In this document: in pieces, positions 1 to 10,407 of the stretch
Numbering within the stretch: the first letter of the stretch is position 1
Layout of the letters: every line of letters starts with the position of its first letter
Source of the DNA: Dichomitus squalens LYAD-421 SS1
Lineage: Eukaryota; Basidiomycota; Agaricomycetes; Polyporales; Polyporaceae
Assembly (NCBI RefSeq): GCF_000275845.1
Contig: NW_006766884.1
Coordinates: 1,980,254-2,044,253, forward strand
Direction: 5' to 3'
Length of the DNA: 64,000 nucleotides
Notes under the pieces: generated by a model
What the model was told of the DNA's origin: nothing
Seen by the model: the letters and a program-made list of their open reading frames with translations, nothing else
The model's database searches: none
Made by a program: the position numbers and the translations under genes

Positions 1-407
1 TTCCCCCCCCCTCGTCGTCGTCCTCCTCCTCGACGGCGCCACTCTTGTTACGGATGGGGACGGCGACTCCGGGTCGCCGTTGGCAGATATGGTGTGAGTG
101 GGTAGGTGCGGGTCCTTACTCCACACGCTGACTTCGGTCGTGGTCCGAGCACGCTGGTGCAAGTCTTAAGTGACGCGCTGGGTGGAAATGTCAAACAATC
201 TCGGATAACACGCTTACTTACATACCTACCGTACCCTGTAGCTATGTTTGTTATAAGACAAGAAAATAATAATAATAATAATAAAGCAATCAACGCTGCC
301 AACGCCAGACACGTTCGTCTCCCCCACGCCTTCCGCTTTACCTGCATCTCTTTCTCCTTCGAAGCAGTCCTTCCACACATAGACGCTGCCCCAACTAAAG
401 CCTCAAT
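1..407. other. Intergenic leader of the window
   Basis: No gene was recognised here. The stretch begins with a pyrimidine- and CG-rich segment, then becomes AT-richer, and holds a short AAT microsatellite. Its right end is the likely promoter and 5' untranslated region of the TLC-domain gene. Short frames on both strands lack any domain signature. Confidence 0.5.
265..282. repeat. AAT trinucleotide microsatellite, six units
   Basis: Six perfect AAT units lie in the presumed upstream region of the TLC-domain gene. This is a simple sequence repeat with no visible coding role. Confidence 0.85.
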
Positions 408-1887
408 ATGCCTCTCCTCATCCCCCCCTCAGACTCTGTCTCCTCGTTCGCCATGACCCTCCCCTTTCATACCATACTCCAAGCCGCAGCTCAACCCATC
501 GCGAACCTTTTCAACCTTCCCCACCTCCCTGACTACTTTCCCACCCTCTTCTACGCCTTCCTCGCCTTCACCGCAATCCATCTCGTCATCTCCCCCTTTC
601 TCAGCGCTCGCATCTTCCCTCAAAGCTATGGCAAGCTTCGCTCACGGCGCGCCGTCAACCAGTGGTACGCCCTCCTTCCCAGTGCCCAACCTACTTCCAT
701 CCCTAAAGCGCGAGCAGGAACATCCAAGTCGTATCGCTCTTCCACGTCTTCGTCGTCCTCCCCTTGGCTATAAGCTGTTTCCGCTCCGAGACGCTCACTG
801 CCGATAAACTGTACGGATGGGATGACCGGGTGGGCACGACCGTTGCAGTAGCTTGCGGGTGAGCTCTCCGCCTAGTCTTTTTTCGCTCTCAAACAGCCGT
901 CCGACCGGTGCACCGTCTCGTAAGATACTTCATCTGGGATGCTTTGGACGCGATCATCAACTTTGACGACTTGAGTTTCCTCATCCACGGTGAGCTCAGC
1001 GCGATTACCCCTATCATCTCTCGTTGACCTTCTGCGGGGCTCCCAGGCGTCTTCTGCTGTACGCTTTACATGATGACCTTCGTGAGTACCCCTCGATCAC
1101 CATCCCTACCCCACAACTTCGCGCGTCGCTGATCGACTGCACGCTGCATAGCGGCCGTTCCTCGGTTACTTCGCGCCTCGCTTCCTCCTCTGGGAGACGT
1201 GAGTCCTCCCTCATATCACATGCGAACGTCGCAACACCTCGCTTACCTCTGCCGTACAGGAGCACCATCTTCCTGAACATCCACCGGTCCGTTATCTCAC
1301 TTTTTCCAGATAGGGGGCCCTGCATATTCACGAGCTACCACACACCGCCCCCGCACGTGTATCGCACGTTAAACGGGCGAACACAGGTTCCTCGATAAGA
1401 CGGGCTACACGGGCAGCACCGCGCAGTGGATCAACGGCATCATCCTCCTCTCGACCTTCTTCTCGTGCCGCATCGTCTACGGGTGGTACCTCACCGTGCA
1501 GTTCATGGAGGCGCTCTTCTCCGCGCGCGCCCAGCTGCCCAACAGCTACCTCTTCGTGTTCTGCGTCGGGAACCTCGCGCTGAACACCCTCAACATCATC
1601 TGGTGCGTCTTCGTCTCGAACACTCCTCGCGCGCGGCTGCTCTGCGACGGCGGTCTCGTACATCTGTGAAATGGCATCGCGCGCGGGGGTGCTAGGTGCT
1701 GACTGAGCTTTCGGTTAACTGACACGCTGTTGTCAGGTTCTACAAAATGATCTTCGCAGTGCGCAAGCGGTTTGACAAGGAGGCGAAGCCTCTCACCTCG
1801 GACAGCGCGTCCGTGCGCGCCGCTGCTGCTAATGGCTCTGCGAACGGTCCCGCGGCCCCCGTGAACGTCGATGGGGCGACGAACTGA
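408..1887 (+). CDS. TLC-domain (TRAM-LAG1-CLN8) multi-span membrane protein
   Basis: The gene spans about seven exons with short introns. An in-frame join near 664/718 gives NQWNIQVVSLFHVFVVLP, typical of the start of a TLC domain. Another near 925 gives GYFIWDAL, the conserved glycine-tyrosine-x-x-tryptophan-aspartate region. At least five hydrophobic spans are visible: around the N-terminal FYAFLAFTAIHLVIS, the VVSLFHVF segment, VFCCTLYMMTF, IILLSTFFSCRIVYGWY and YLFVFCVGNLAL. The tail is short, hydrophilic and alanine-rich. Proteins of this TMEM56/TLCD group sit in the ER or plasma membrane and are linked to lipid sensing or handling; the exact role in fungi is not settled. I took the first ATG; a second in-frame ATG at 453 is equally possible. 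The family call is strong and the exon edges are good to a few bases. Confidence 0.85.
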
Positions 1888-2512
1888 GACCGCCTCGCGC
1901 GCCAGCTTTGGCACTTCCGTTTTCTGGCGATCGCGATCGGTACCAAACTTCGCACGTTCTTGCTCTTTTCTCGCGGCAGGACGTGCGCACTACGCTGTTA
2001 CTCTCGTGGTCATAATGGGGGCTGGTCGTCGGGCTAATTGCTATTCTACTTGCTGCCGCTGTATCGATCTAGGTCCTGTTGTACACTCTGTCTTCGCGCG
2101 TACTGACAACCTATGCAATCGCATCCCATACCGATTCCGCTTCGCGTTGATCACCCGCGACGTGCGTGTCCTGCAGCTGTGATGCGCGCAGTGGCTTTGA
2201 GCTGCGCTCTAGTCTGAACCTGCTACGGTCGATGAACACAGAGCGTGCTTGAGCGCAGCAACCTGCAAGTGCGTGCGGTATGGTGCCGTTTCGCGCGACT
2301 CGCGCTGCTACGCAGACGCCCGACGCCAAAAGGGATGCTTCTTCTTATCCATGCGCCTGCGGTCCGTGCTGCGGTAACATGCTACCGCGCGACCATGGAC
2401 TCGCTTTTATGCCCTCCCACAGAGCCCGTCCGTCCTCACGATCGCCCTCGCTCACCCCACGTCTCACTCGTCTCAAACCCCTCTCGTTTCCTGTGAACTA
2501 GTACACACTACC
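1888..2512. other. Intergenic region upstream of the first C2H2-RING gene
   Basis: No gene was seen. It holds the 3' end of the TLC gene and the promoter of the next gene on the same strand. It is GC-rich, with only short frames and no recognisable domain. Confidence 0.5.
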
Positions 2513-4804
2513 ATGGCCCCGGTCCAGTGCGTCGCGTGCAAGGAGATCTGGTCGAGCAAGAGCAAGTCGGGCAAACACAGCCTTACTCCGGGCCATAGGC
2601 TCGTGTTCGTCTGCGTGCCGTGCGCGAAGACGTTCACCGCCGTGGCGGACCTCCTGCAGCACCAGACCGCGATGGGCCACAGGGACCCGGAGGAGCTAGG
2701 CGGCGGCACGGGCAAGTCTGCGTCGCCCGCGCCGCCTGGCCTAAGTCGGCCCGTGTCAGTGCACGCGTCGCACGCGTCGACCGTCAGCGGTAGCGGAAGC
2801 GCGTCGCCGAGCGGGGTCGTTGTAGGAGAGGGCGGCACGATGGACGGCCCCGCGTGCCCGGTGTGCCAGATGGGGTTCGGGGCGTACGACCAGCTGGCGG
2901 AGGTGCGTCGCGCCACATGCGCTTCTCGGAGTGAGCGACTGAGTGCTCACGCTGGATATGATGTCGCGCTTTCCCCGGCGGCGCTGCCTGGTACCGGTAT
3001 CAGCACGTCTCGCGCATGCTGCCGTGCGCCGGGTGCATGACCTGCCTGGACCCGTTCCAGACGCTGGAGGACCACTACTGGGACTCGCCGTCGCACCCGA
3101 AGTGCAAGCCGTGCGCGCTCGGGTTCGAGAACCTGGGCAAGTGGACCGAGGTCAGTCGTCGCCCTTGCCTTGCATGGGCCTTCGCCCGCCCGACGTTGAC
3201 TGACGGATTCGTGGCGCATCCGCGTTGGCAGCACAAGATCTCGTGTCCCGTCGCGCCTTTGGGGAGCAGGCCTGCTCCGAACAACTCGAACGGCAGGGCT
3301 GCTGGCAAGCGGCCCACGCTCCCGAGTCCCCAGCCCGTGACCGGCCCCGCTCCGAATACCTTCGGAAGCACTTCACTCGCGGTAAGTCTCGCTGGCTGTG
3401 ACGAACGCACTGTGCGTGCTGACTATTGCGAAAACAGGGCATCGCCGTGTCTGTGGCTAGCTCAACATCCTCCTCAGAGGACGGCTTCCGTTCGACTTAT
3501 CGTCCCGGCCATCTACCGAATGCTTACTGCAATGGCGCTGGACCGTCGAGGTTCGCACCCACCCCGACCGGCGGAGTGCCGGCCAGGGCTGAAGCGGCCG
3601 TAGCCGAGGTACCGTATTGCGTCTCCTGGACGTACAACGCGCGCGCGACTGATCGCACTGGGACTGATAGACAAACGGGACGACGTCCTTCTCGTGCAGC
3701 AAATGCAAGACGCAGTACGCCTCGCAAGAGCTGCTGCAACAGCACTTCAACCAGTCGACCATGCACCATACCTGCAAGACGTGCGGGCTGGGCTTCGAGA
3801 CGGCGGCGTCTTGGGCTACGGTCAGTCTGAAACCGTCGCGTTTCGTAGTTTCCCGGCCTGACTTTCCCCGCAGCATAGGGGCAGGTGCCCGCCTCCCGGA
3901 TCCTACAAGGCGGATGCGCCGTCTGGACCAGCCACCGTGAGTTGGTATCGACTTATGTCATTCCTCAGCCTGACTACATGTTTGCCAGACGGATGGCCCC
4001 GCTGCGCCGGACCCGGCTCGAACGCCGCAGGCAGACCACGCGGCGCTGCCTCCCCAGCCCACGGAACAACGCAGCGAGGTGGGGGCACCAGAGGCCAACC
4101 CATCGGCCGCGATGATGCTCGCCTCCACGATGATGCTGCCGTCGGAGGACGGCAGAAGTCCAGCGTAAGCGGGGTGCTTCGCAGCATGCTCCTTGGATTG
4201 CCATCTGAGCGAAACCTGCAGTGCTTCTGTATCGACGTCGCGGGCCAGTACCCCGATTTCGGTTCTGCGGTCGACCGCGTCATCGGGACCGTCGGTGGGC
4301 GGCCCTGCGAGTTTCTACACGCCCGCCCTGTCTAGTCGCTCTGTGTCGAATTACGGTATGTCCGTGGGGCAGGTACGCGATGGCTCCCTGACCGCCATCG
4401 AACCCGGAAACGTGCTGAAAGTGGTGTCCGCCCAGTCCTCGGCCGCTTCGACGCGCTCTCCGACTCCCGCACCGCCGAGGGAGTACTCTACTAGGCCGCT
4501 GTTTCAGCACGCGCAACCAAATGGGGGTCAACAACAGTTGGCGTCCCCCAAGAAGCGGGTATCCCTCCATTGCCGGTCTTGTCGGATGGACCCTTGTGTG
4601 GACCCTACTACGACCGCTTGCGGACACCTCTTCTGCCACAGGTGAGTTCTTTTTGCTCGAGATTTGGGTCTGTCACGGACGTGGTGGGCTGATGGCGTCT
4701 CTCGTTCCAGTTGTATCATGGCTGAGCTAGCGAGACATGGAGGATGTCCGGTTTGCCAGAGATCCTTCTTGACGAAGATGCACATAGAGGTCGAGGATGA
4801 TTGA
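2513..4804 (+). CDS. C2H2-type zinc finger and RING protein, copy 1 of 3
   Basis: This is a multi-exon protein starting MAPVQCVACK. The N-terminal part has paired Cys-x2-Cys fingers with trailing histidines (CVACKEIW, then CVPCAKTF with LLQHQ). Two central units follow with the shared pattern Cys-x2-Cys, LQTLEDHYWDSP-like helix, Cys-x2-Cys, LGFE, around 3016-3150 and 3690-3825. A proline/serine-rich linker leads to a C-terminal RING: LHCRSC, ACGHLFC, then after an intron CIMAEL and CPVCQRSF, giving the C3HC4 order. RING domains of this type usually act as E3 ubiquitin ligases, with the fingers binding substrate or nucleic acid, but no substrate can be inferred. The two following genes are paralogues in the same orientation. 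This copy is the most GC-rich of the three and has the most complete set of finger units. Confidence 0.8.
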
Positions 4805-5703
4805 GTAATGGGCGTCGTCTCTTGCAGAGTAAGGATAGTCGGGCTGTTGGCAGCACTCGTGTATTCATGTTTCCTGTGTCCTTGGGATTTTAGTCATCCT
4901 ATGTTCAGCGTGCCCGAGTTGCGTGGTAATGTCCGAGAAGAGAGCGCTTATTAACGGTACGGTAGCGACAGTGGCTTGTGCCGGTGCTGTCACCAGTCCC
5001 CGTGCTGGGACCTCGCATAGTCCAGGCCTGTTGATGGCTCGAGTCCGGGGCTCTTTCATCGCTCGACGCAACGGACGTTGCTGATCCAATGTGGGACTTA
5101 CTGGGGCTTCCATCTCAGGTTTCACTCTACCTGGTCCCGTTAAACGTTCTCGCTGTAGCCGACGACACTCACCCGATTTCAGGCTGCGCTCCGACAGGGA
5201 GATTCTTTGTCCTTGAAGCGCAGCACTCGATACGTCCCGCCGACCTCCATCATCACCCAAGTAGACAACAATGTATTTACTGCCTACCATGAGGCTCGGC
5301 CTCGCAGGGCAATAAACGGGATCTAGAAGAAGAAGAAGAAGCACTCGATACATGGTTGGTAACGCCTTTGGCCATACGTCGTAAGTCATCGAAGTGGAGG
5401 TATCAGTATGATATGCAAGGCTTACCTGGGTTGGTCTTGGGGCTCCTTTAATTGACGCTATCTTCGCCCTTTTCCTTGCCGAGGGGCGTTCTCGGCACAG
5501 GTATATCCTATGGGATTTGCTGCTCAGGCGCATTGCAGAAGGCGGAAACCTTCCTTTATGCGCGTCTAGAGTACCGCAGCACACAACCGTTGACCGTGCG
5601 CGTGAGGTCTCACTCTTATCATCGTACGTCGTCCGCTCGAACAGTCACTCGTCCCTCCCGGTTTACTCTTGGGCATCTTCTCTCTACACTCATCGACACC
5701 GTC
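4805..5703. other. Spacer between C2H2-RING copies 1 and 2
   Basis: No convincing gene. The minus strand carries a long open stretch (4865-5584) with no domain or intron logic, which I treat as chance. A short AGA repeat lies at 5325-5341. The right end should contain the promoter of the second paralogue. Confidence 0.5.
5325..5341. repeat. AGA trinucleotide run
   Basis: A near-perfect AGA run of five to six units lies in the spacer between two paralogous genes. It is a simple sequence repeat. Confidence 0.75.
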
Positions 5704-7679
5704 ATGGCCCCTGTACAATGCAAGCAATGTAGCTGGGCAATCTATCGTAGCAGAGCAGCGTTCAAGATTACGCATGCAGGGTACGGGCATACCGCCGACT
5801 TCATCTGCCTCCAGTGCATGGACACCTTCAGGACTTTGAAGGAGCGCGAGATCCACATGGATTCGACTCGACATCAGGATCCAGAACATGCTCAAGTAAT
5901 GATGGCTGCCGCCGCCGCCACCGACATATCCCTGTCGACCATACCCTCAATCAACGTTGTCTTCAGAAAATGTCTGCATTGTCGCGAAGATATTCCTTTG
6001 GGACAGATACATGCGCATTGTGGGCTCGCAGAGGAGTTGGCGAGTACTGCTCGTTGCTCGCCGTTTGAGACGGAGGATGATCATGCCACCAACGCAAGTT
6101 GCTTCTTTGTCGATTCATAAAACCGTTGTCCAGTTGCTCATTGAACTCTACGCATTCATATTCCGCAGAATATATCTACCGTCCCACATTGCAAATTTTG
6201 TACCATGAAATTGAGACCTCTTCAAACGCTTAAGGAGCATTACTGGGAATCAAGCTTGCATCTTAAGTGTCGGCCGTGCGTGCTAGGGTTTGGGAACTTG
6301 GAGGCATGGGCCGAGGTGAGACAGATGTTTCGTCCTCTGCTCACTGCGGACGTGGAAATGGCTCACCGAAGCTTCCTCTTCAGCATAGGGCCGACTGTCC
6401 TGTGTCCCCGTTTCAACGCACATTCAGCAAGGAAGCGGTCGGTAAGCAACCGGCAGCTTCTCTCCAACAGTGTAGGTTGAGCCTCGGCCCAAGTCAGCCC
6501 GAGTCCACCTCAGTGTCGGTATGTCAGCACTGCTACTACCCTTGCCACACATCCTAAGCGTTGTTCACTAGAGCGTGCCCGTTTCCAGCGTTACCGTGAC
6601 TACACGGGAGACTTGTAGCGCACCCGAGCCGCCGCTGGTAGACATGCCAGCCGTGCTACCACCTATTTCCAGTGTAAAACCCGTGGAGGTATTCGAACCC
6701 CTCCTTGAAACAACGAATGAAGTTGTATGCTAATGTACATCTGTTGAAGTTGACAGTTCAAAAGTTGACAGTTCACTCGAGACACTATTGTGCGAAGTGC
6801 ACGCTGCACTTTCCTTCAGAGCAAGCTTTGCAAAAGCATTACAGCGATTCGCCATTACACCCGATTTGTCGTGCTTGTGGACTGGGGTTTGAATCAATAC
6901 TCCCTTGGGCGGCGGTGAGTTCACTTATAGAAACGGTTCACGTTTGAGGGGTGCCGCTCAACCATATTACACACTAGCACAAGGCGCGGTGTCCTCCACC
7001 AAACACTGGAATCAGGGGGTCTGAGGAAGAGCCCTCAAGTGGAACTAAAGATGATATGCTGTCGAATATTCATGTGTGTCGTCTATCCTTCTCCATTAAT
7101 GCTTCAGGGAAGACATCGTATGCGATCGCAGGCGTCGAACACGGAGGTTGCTTCTGAAGTGCCTATGCTGAATTATCCCACCGCATCTCCACCGATCCTC
7201 AGCGACATCAGCCGCATGACTGAAACTACGTGAGTCTAGCTTCTTGTTCTCCGATCAATACGAAGATGTATTCGCAGCTTATCATAACGTGTGGGCAGCC
7301 TCCTCCCGAGGGCAGCATCACCTATCAGATCGCCAATCGGAAACAATGCCCGATTCATTCGTCCAAATAGTACTCATAACATCCAAGATGGAGACAATCA
7401 GAACACTCCAGTAACACCACGGCTAGCTGGACGATGCTCTGGTATCGATGTGGAGTCGAAGACGGAGGAACCTTCTTACCATTGTCGGTCATGTCTATCA
7501 TGCCCATGCACGGATCCCGTTGTGACAACGTGTGGACACCTGTTCTGTCATCGGTGAGCGCTTAGCCATGTCCCGTATGACTGTGGTTTGACCTGCGGTT
7601 GACCAGCTGCATTGTGCGAGAACTAACAACGAAGATGCGCTGTCCTGTTTGTCAGACCATGTTCCTTGTAAGGCTGTGA
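5704..7679 (+). CDS. C2H2-type zinc finger and RING protein, copy 2 of 3
   Basis: The start MAPVQCKQCSWAI aligns with the start of the first copy, which fixes the ATG. The N-terminal fingers (CKQC, then CLQCMDTFRTL with a following histidine) are followed by a third Cys-x2-Cys element near 5970. Two central units come next: one near 6190-6320 with CKFC, TLKEHYWESS, CRPCVLGF, and one near 6790-6915 with CAKC, LQKHYSDSP, CRACGLGF. The C-terminal RING reads YHCRSC, TCGHLFC, then after a short intron CIVREL and CPVCQTMF. Order and intron positions match copy 1, so this is a tandem duplicate. It is less GC-rich than copy 1. Likely a ubiquitin ligase-type protein of unknown substrate. No stop codon breaks the frames I could follow, but exon edges in the linker are uncertain. 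Confidence 0.75.
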
Positions 7680-8179
7680 GGGTAAGGCTGTGGACGAGTG
7701 CCTTGCAGCTCTGAGAAGACTGCATTCATAGTGTATGTGCTTATATATATGATTTAGCATTCGTCTGAACCTTGCGATTGTGACGAGTTGTCGTGTTCAC
7801 GTTTTCGCTCGCCGAGCGCCTAAAGTTGTGGGAAAACATCCGATGAGCGCATGCAGTCGATATCCTGTGTATTGTCCGAAATGTCGATCAGCCCCTTCAG
7901 CTTGGCCCCTCGCTGGCTCTGAATTGCAGACTCTTGCTTGCTACGACAACAACGTCTATAGTTCAAGTTTCTGCTGTAAAGACAGTGCATGTGGCCTACA
8001 GGAGTCTGATAGCCCCTGGAACAGTTCTCCCGCTGACTAAGCACGCGAAGCTTCAATGCTGCGGTAATATGAAGTCCGCCTCGTTGCCTTGCGCGAGTTC
8101 GTTCCAAGCCGTATCTGCAGCTCTGTCACTGTGAGCTTAGCTTGCGAGGAGCCTCTTGGTCCTTCGAACTTCGCGCGGG
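7680..8179. other. Spacer between C2H2-RING copies 2 and 3
   Basis: No gene recognised. Short frames on both strands lack domain signatures. It should contain the promoter of the third paralogue. Confidence 0.5.
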
Positions 8180-9894
8180 ATGGGTGTCAAAGTTAGGTGC
8201 TTTCAATGCAAAGTCAAGGTGCAAGGAAAGGCTACAGGTGGGCAACACGCCCAGGCTACAGGACACGTCTGGCAACCAGGGTACTACTGCACAGACTGTC
8301 TGGATACGTTTACCAGTCACAAGGAGTGCAAGAAACATATCGATAAGGAACACAAAAGAAATGCTTCTATAGTAGTCTCGCATGGGACAAAGCCACAACC
8401 CGAACCGGATAGGGTTCAAGTCGTGCCTGCTATACGAGGCGTACCGTCCCTATTTGGATTGGATTCAGAGACCAGTAAAGAGGTGCGTATTCACTTCGAG
8501 GTAAGTGGTAAATCGTTCGTGTTGAATCCAGTGGTATCTCTCAGCCCGGGAATTCTGAAGCGCCCTTTCCCCACGTACGTGCATTTCTCTTCCTCGCGAA
8601 ATCCAATGTCGGGAAAGGTGAATAAGATATAGGTCGGGCAGTCATACTCTGTGAACACACCTCGCACTAGAGAGGAGGAGGGCGTGAACGAGCACACGGA
8701 GGTGATTGGCATACCACAATATCACTATCTAACATTGCTCACATTCATCGAGTCTCCAGACCCATTTCGCATGTAACAAGTGTAATCAACGCTTTTCCTC
8801 GGACATGCTGTTAAGGGAGCATTACACCGAGTCGCCCTTGCATCCGACATGTCACACCTGCGGCTTGGGGTTCGAATCCTTGGTAACGTGGGCTACAGTG
8901 AGTCTTAGGGTCATTGATCGCGGAGTGTACCCCTCATCGCTTCGCTAGCACAAAGCACGCTGCCCGCCTCCGAGAGATCCACAGACGGTGTCGAACGCAC
9001 AAACTGGGGAAGAGGTGTGTGACTAAAGATCCGCGGCAAACAACACGAGTGACCTTCAGATATGTTGTACAGGTTCAAAGGGAATCTGGTAGATGCAGTA
9101 GTATCTCTAACACCCGAGACGACGACGTGGTTGTTACCGCTCCTGCTCCAACGGCAGCTTCCAACTGCGAAATCTCAGTCGAATCGTTGACTATCGACAC
9201 CACCGTGGAACAAAGCTCCCCTCTGCCATCAGACAGTGGCACAATCTCGGTCTATGCGTCCGCCTCCTCGTCCATTTCTCTACACGATACACGAGAACCT
9301 CAAGCCACTTCAGAACACATTGGAAATTCGTGGTAGGTTACAGTGATGGATTGGCATACTTTTTCTGTTAACACCACCAATTCACAAGCGTGCAGGCGCT
9401 CTCTCGAACGCATAGTCTCACTGCCGACACGTTTTCGACGCCGTTCGATGGTTCCCACCGGGCTACTACTGGTGAATTGTCAGCTATAACGTCAGAAGTA
9501 AGTCTTTGAGTTCCAAGTTCCGGACCTGAAGTGTTAACGTTTTCCCAGATGTCCAATCCTTCTGATCCTCAGGCAGACAGTCAAACGTCCGGCAGCGTGA
9601 CTAACGCCCTAACTCGATCGAATGAGTCACCTCGCCGATCAGGGGCGGCGAGCAACCTCTCCTTCCACTGCAGGGTATGTCTCAAGGACCACTGCAGGAA
9701 CCCAGTTGCCACAGTCTGTGGGCACGTCTTCTGCCAGAGGTGAGGATTTTATCGGCCCTGCCACGCGAATACCACGAATCTCTCGTTGACCATTTCCCTC
9801 TTACACTAGATGTATTATTCAAGAGTTGGCGATCAAGGGGAGCTGTCCCGTTTGTCAAAGGACGTTCTTTGTGAAGTTGAAGGTCAATAGCTGA
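8180..9894 (+). CDS. C2H2-type zinc finger and RING protein, copy 3 of 3
   Basis: It starts MGVKVRCFQCKV, aligning with the first finger of the other two copies, then CTDCLDTFTSHKECKKHID. Only one central unit is seen (about 8765-8898: CNKC, LLREHYTESP, CHTCGLGF); the other central unit found in copies 1 and 2 is missing or eroded. A serine/threonine-rich linker follows. The C-terminal RING reads FHCRVC, VCGHVFC, then after an intron CIIQEL and CPVCQRTF, keeping all the metal ligands of a C3HC4 ring. It is the shortest member of the array, probably through loss of a finger unit. Function is presumably as for its neighbours: a RING ligase with variable finger number. The linker exon structure is unsure. 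Confidence 0.72.
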
Positions 9895-10407
9895 ATGAAG
9901 AAGGATCCATGTGCGCCTCTAGTGAGCGTTCGATTGGAATCATCCTAGGCGAATGCGCGAGGGATTCTCTGAAGATGTCAACGATAACCTTACAGCATTG
10001 TCTTATCTATTGCGAAGCCATTGTCTGCCCCTTCGGCTGCAAGATGGCGAATATGACCGACGTGGTCATCACCCGCAGTTTGAGGCCGGGTTGCCCCTAT
10101 TCTTCAGTGTCGATAGCGGCGCTGCCGCAAAGGCACCTACTCTCTTTCAGATCCCTTGCAATAAGTAGCTTGTATGGAGGACAATAGAGACGGAGGGATT
10201 TATGGGGAAAAGAAAGATCATATCCGCTCAGCGCATAGCACCAGAGCATCATTCCGACGACATGACCCCTATCGCGCCCAACTCATGATGGCTGAGACTC
10301 TAGTTTAGTAGCTGCCCGAGATGCGCGTAATTCTGTATGAAACTATCAATTCTGACCATCAACGAGTTGAATCGGGATGGAGGCAGTTAGTATGCCGAGA
10401 CGGTCGC
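9895..10407. other. Convergent spacer between the zinc-finger array and the deaminase array
   Basis: The last zinc-finger gene (plus) and the first deaminase gene (minus) converge here, so the stretch should hold two 3' ends. Small frames exist, but none has a recognisable domain. Confidence 0.5.

Noticed and set aside
4865..5584. 239-codon open frame on the minus strand between two zinc-finger genes
   Set aside because: No domain, no hydrophobic or repeat pattern that looks selected, and it spans a simple repeat and the expected promoter of the next gene.
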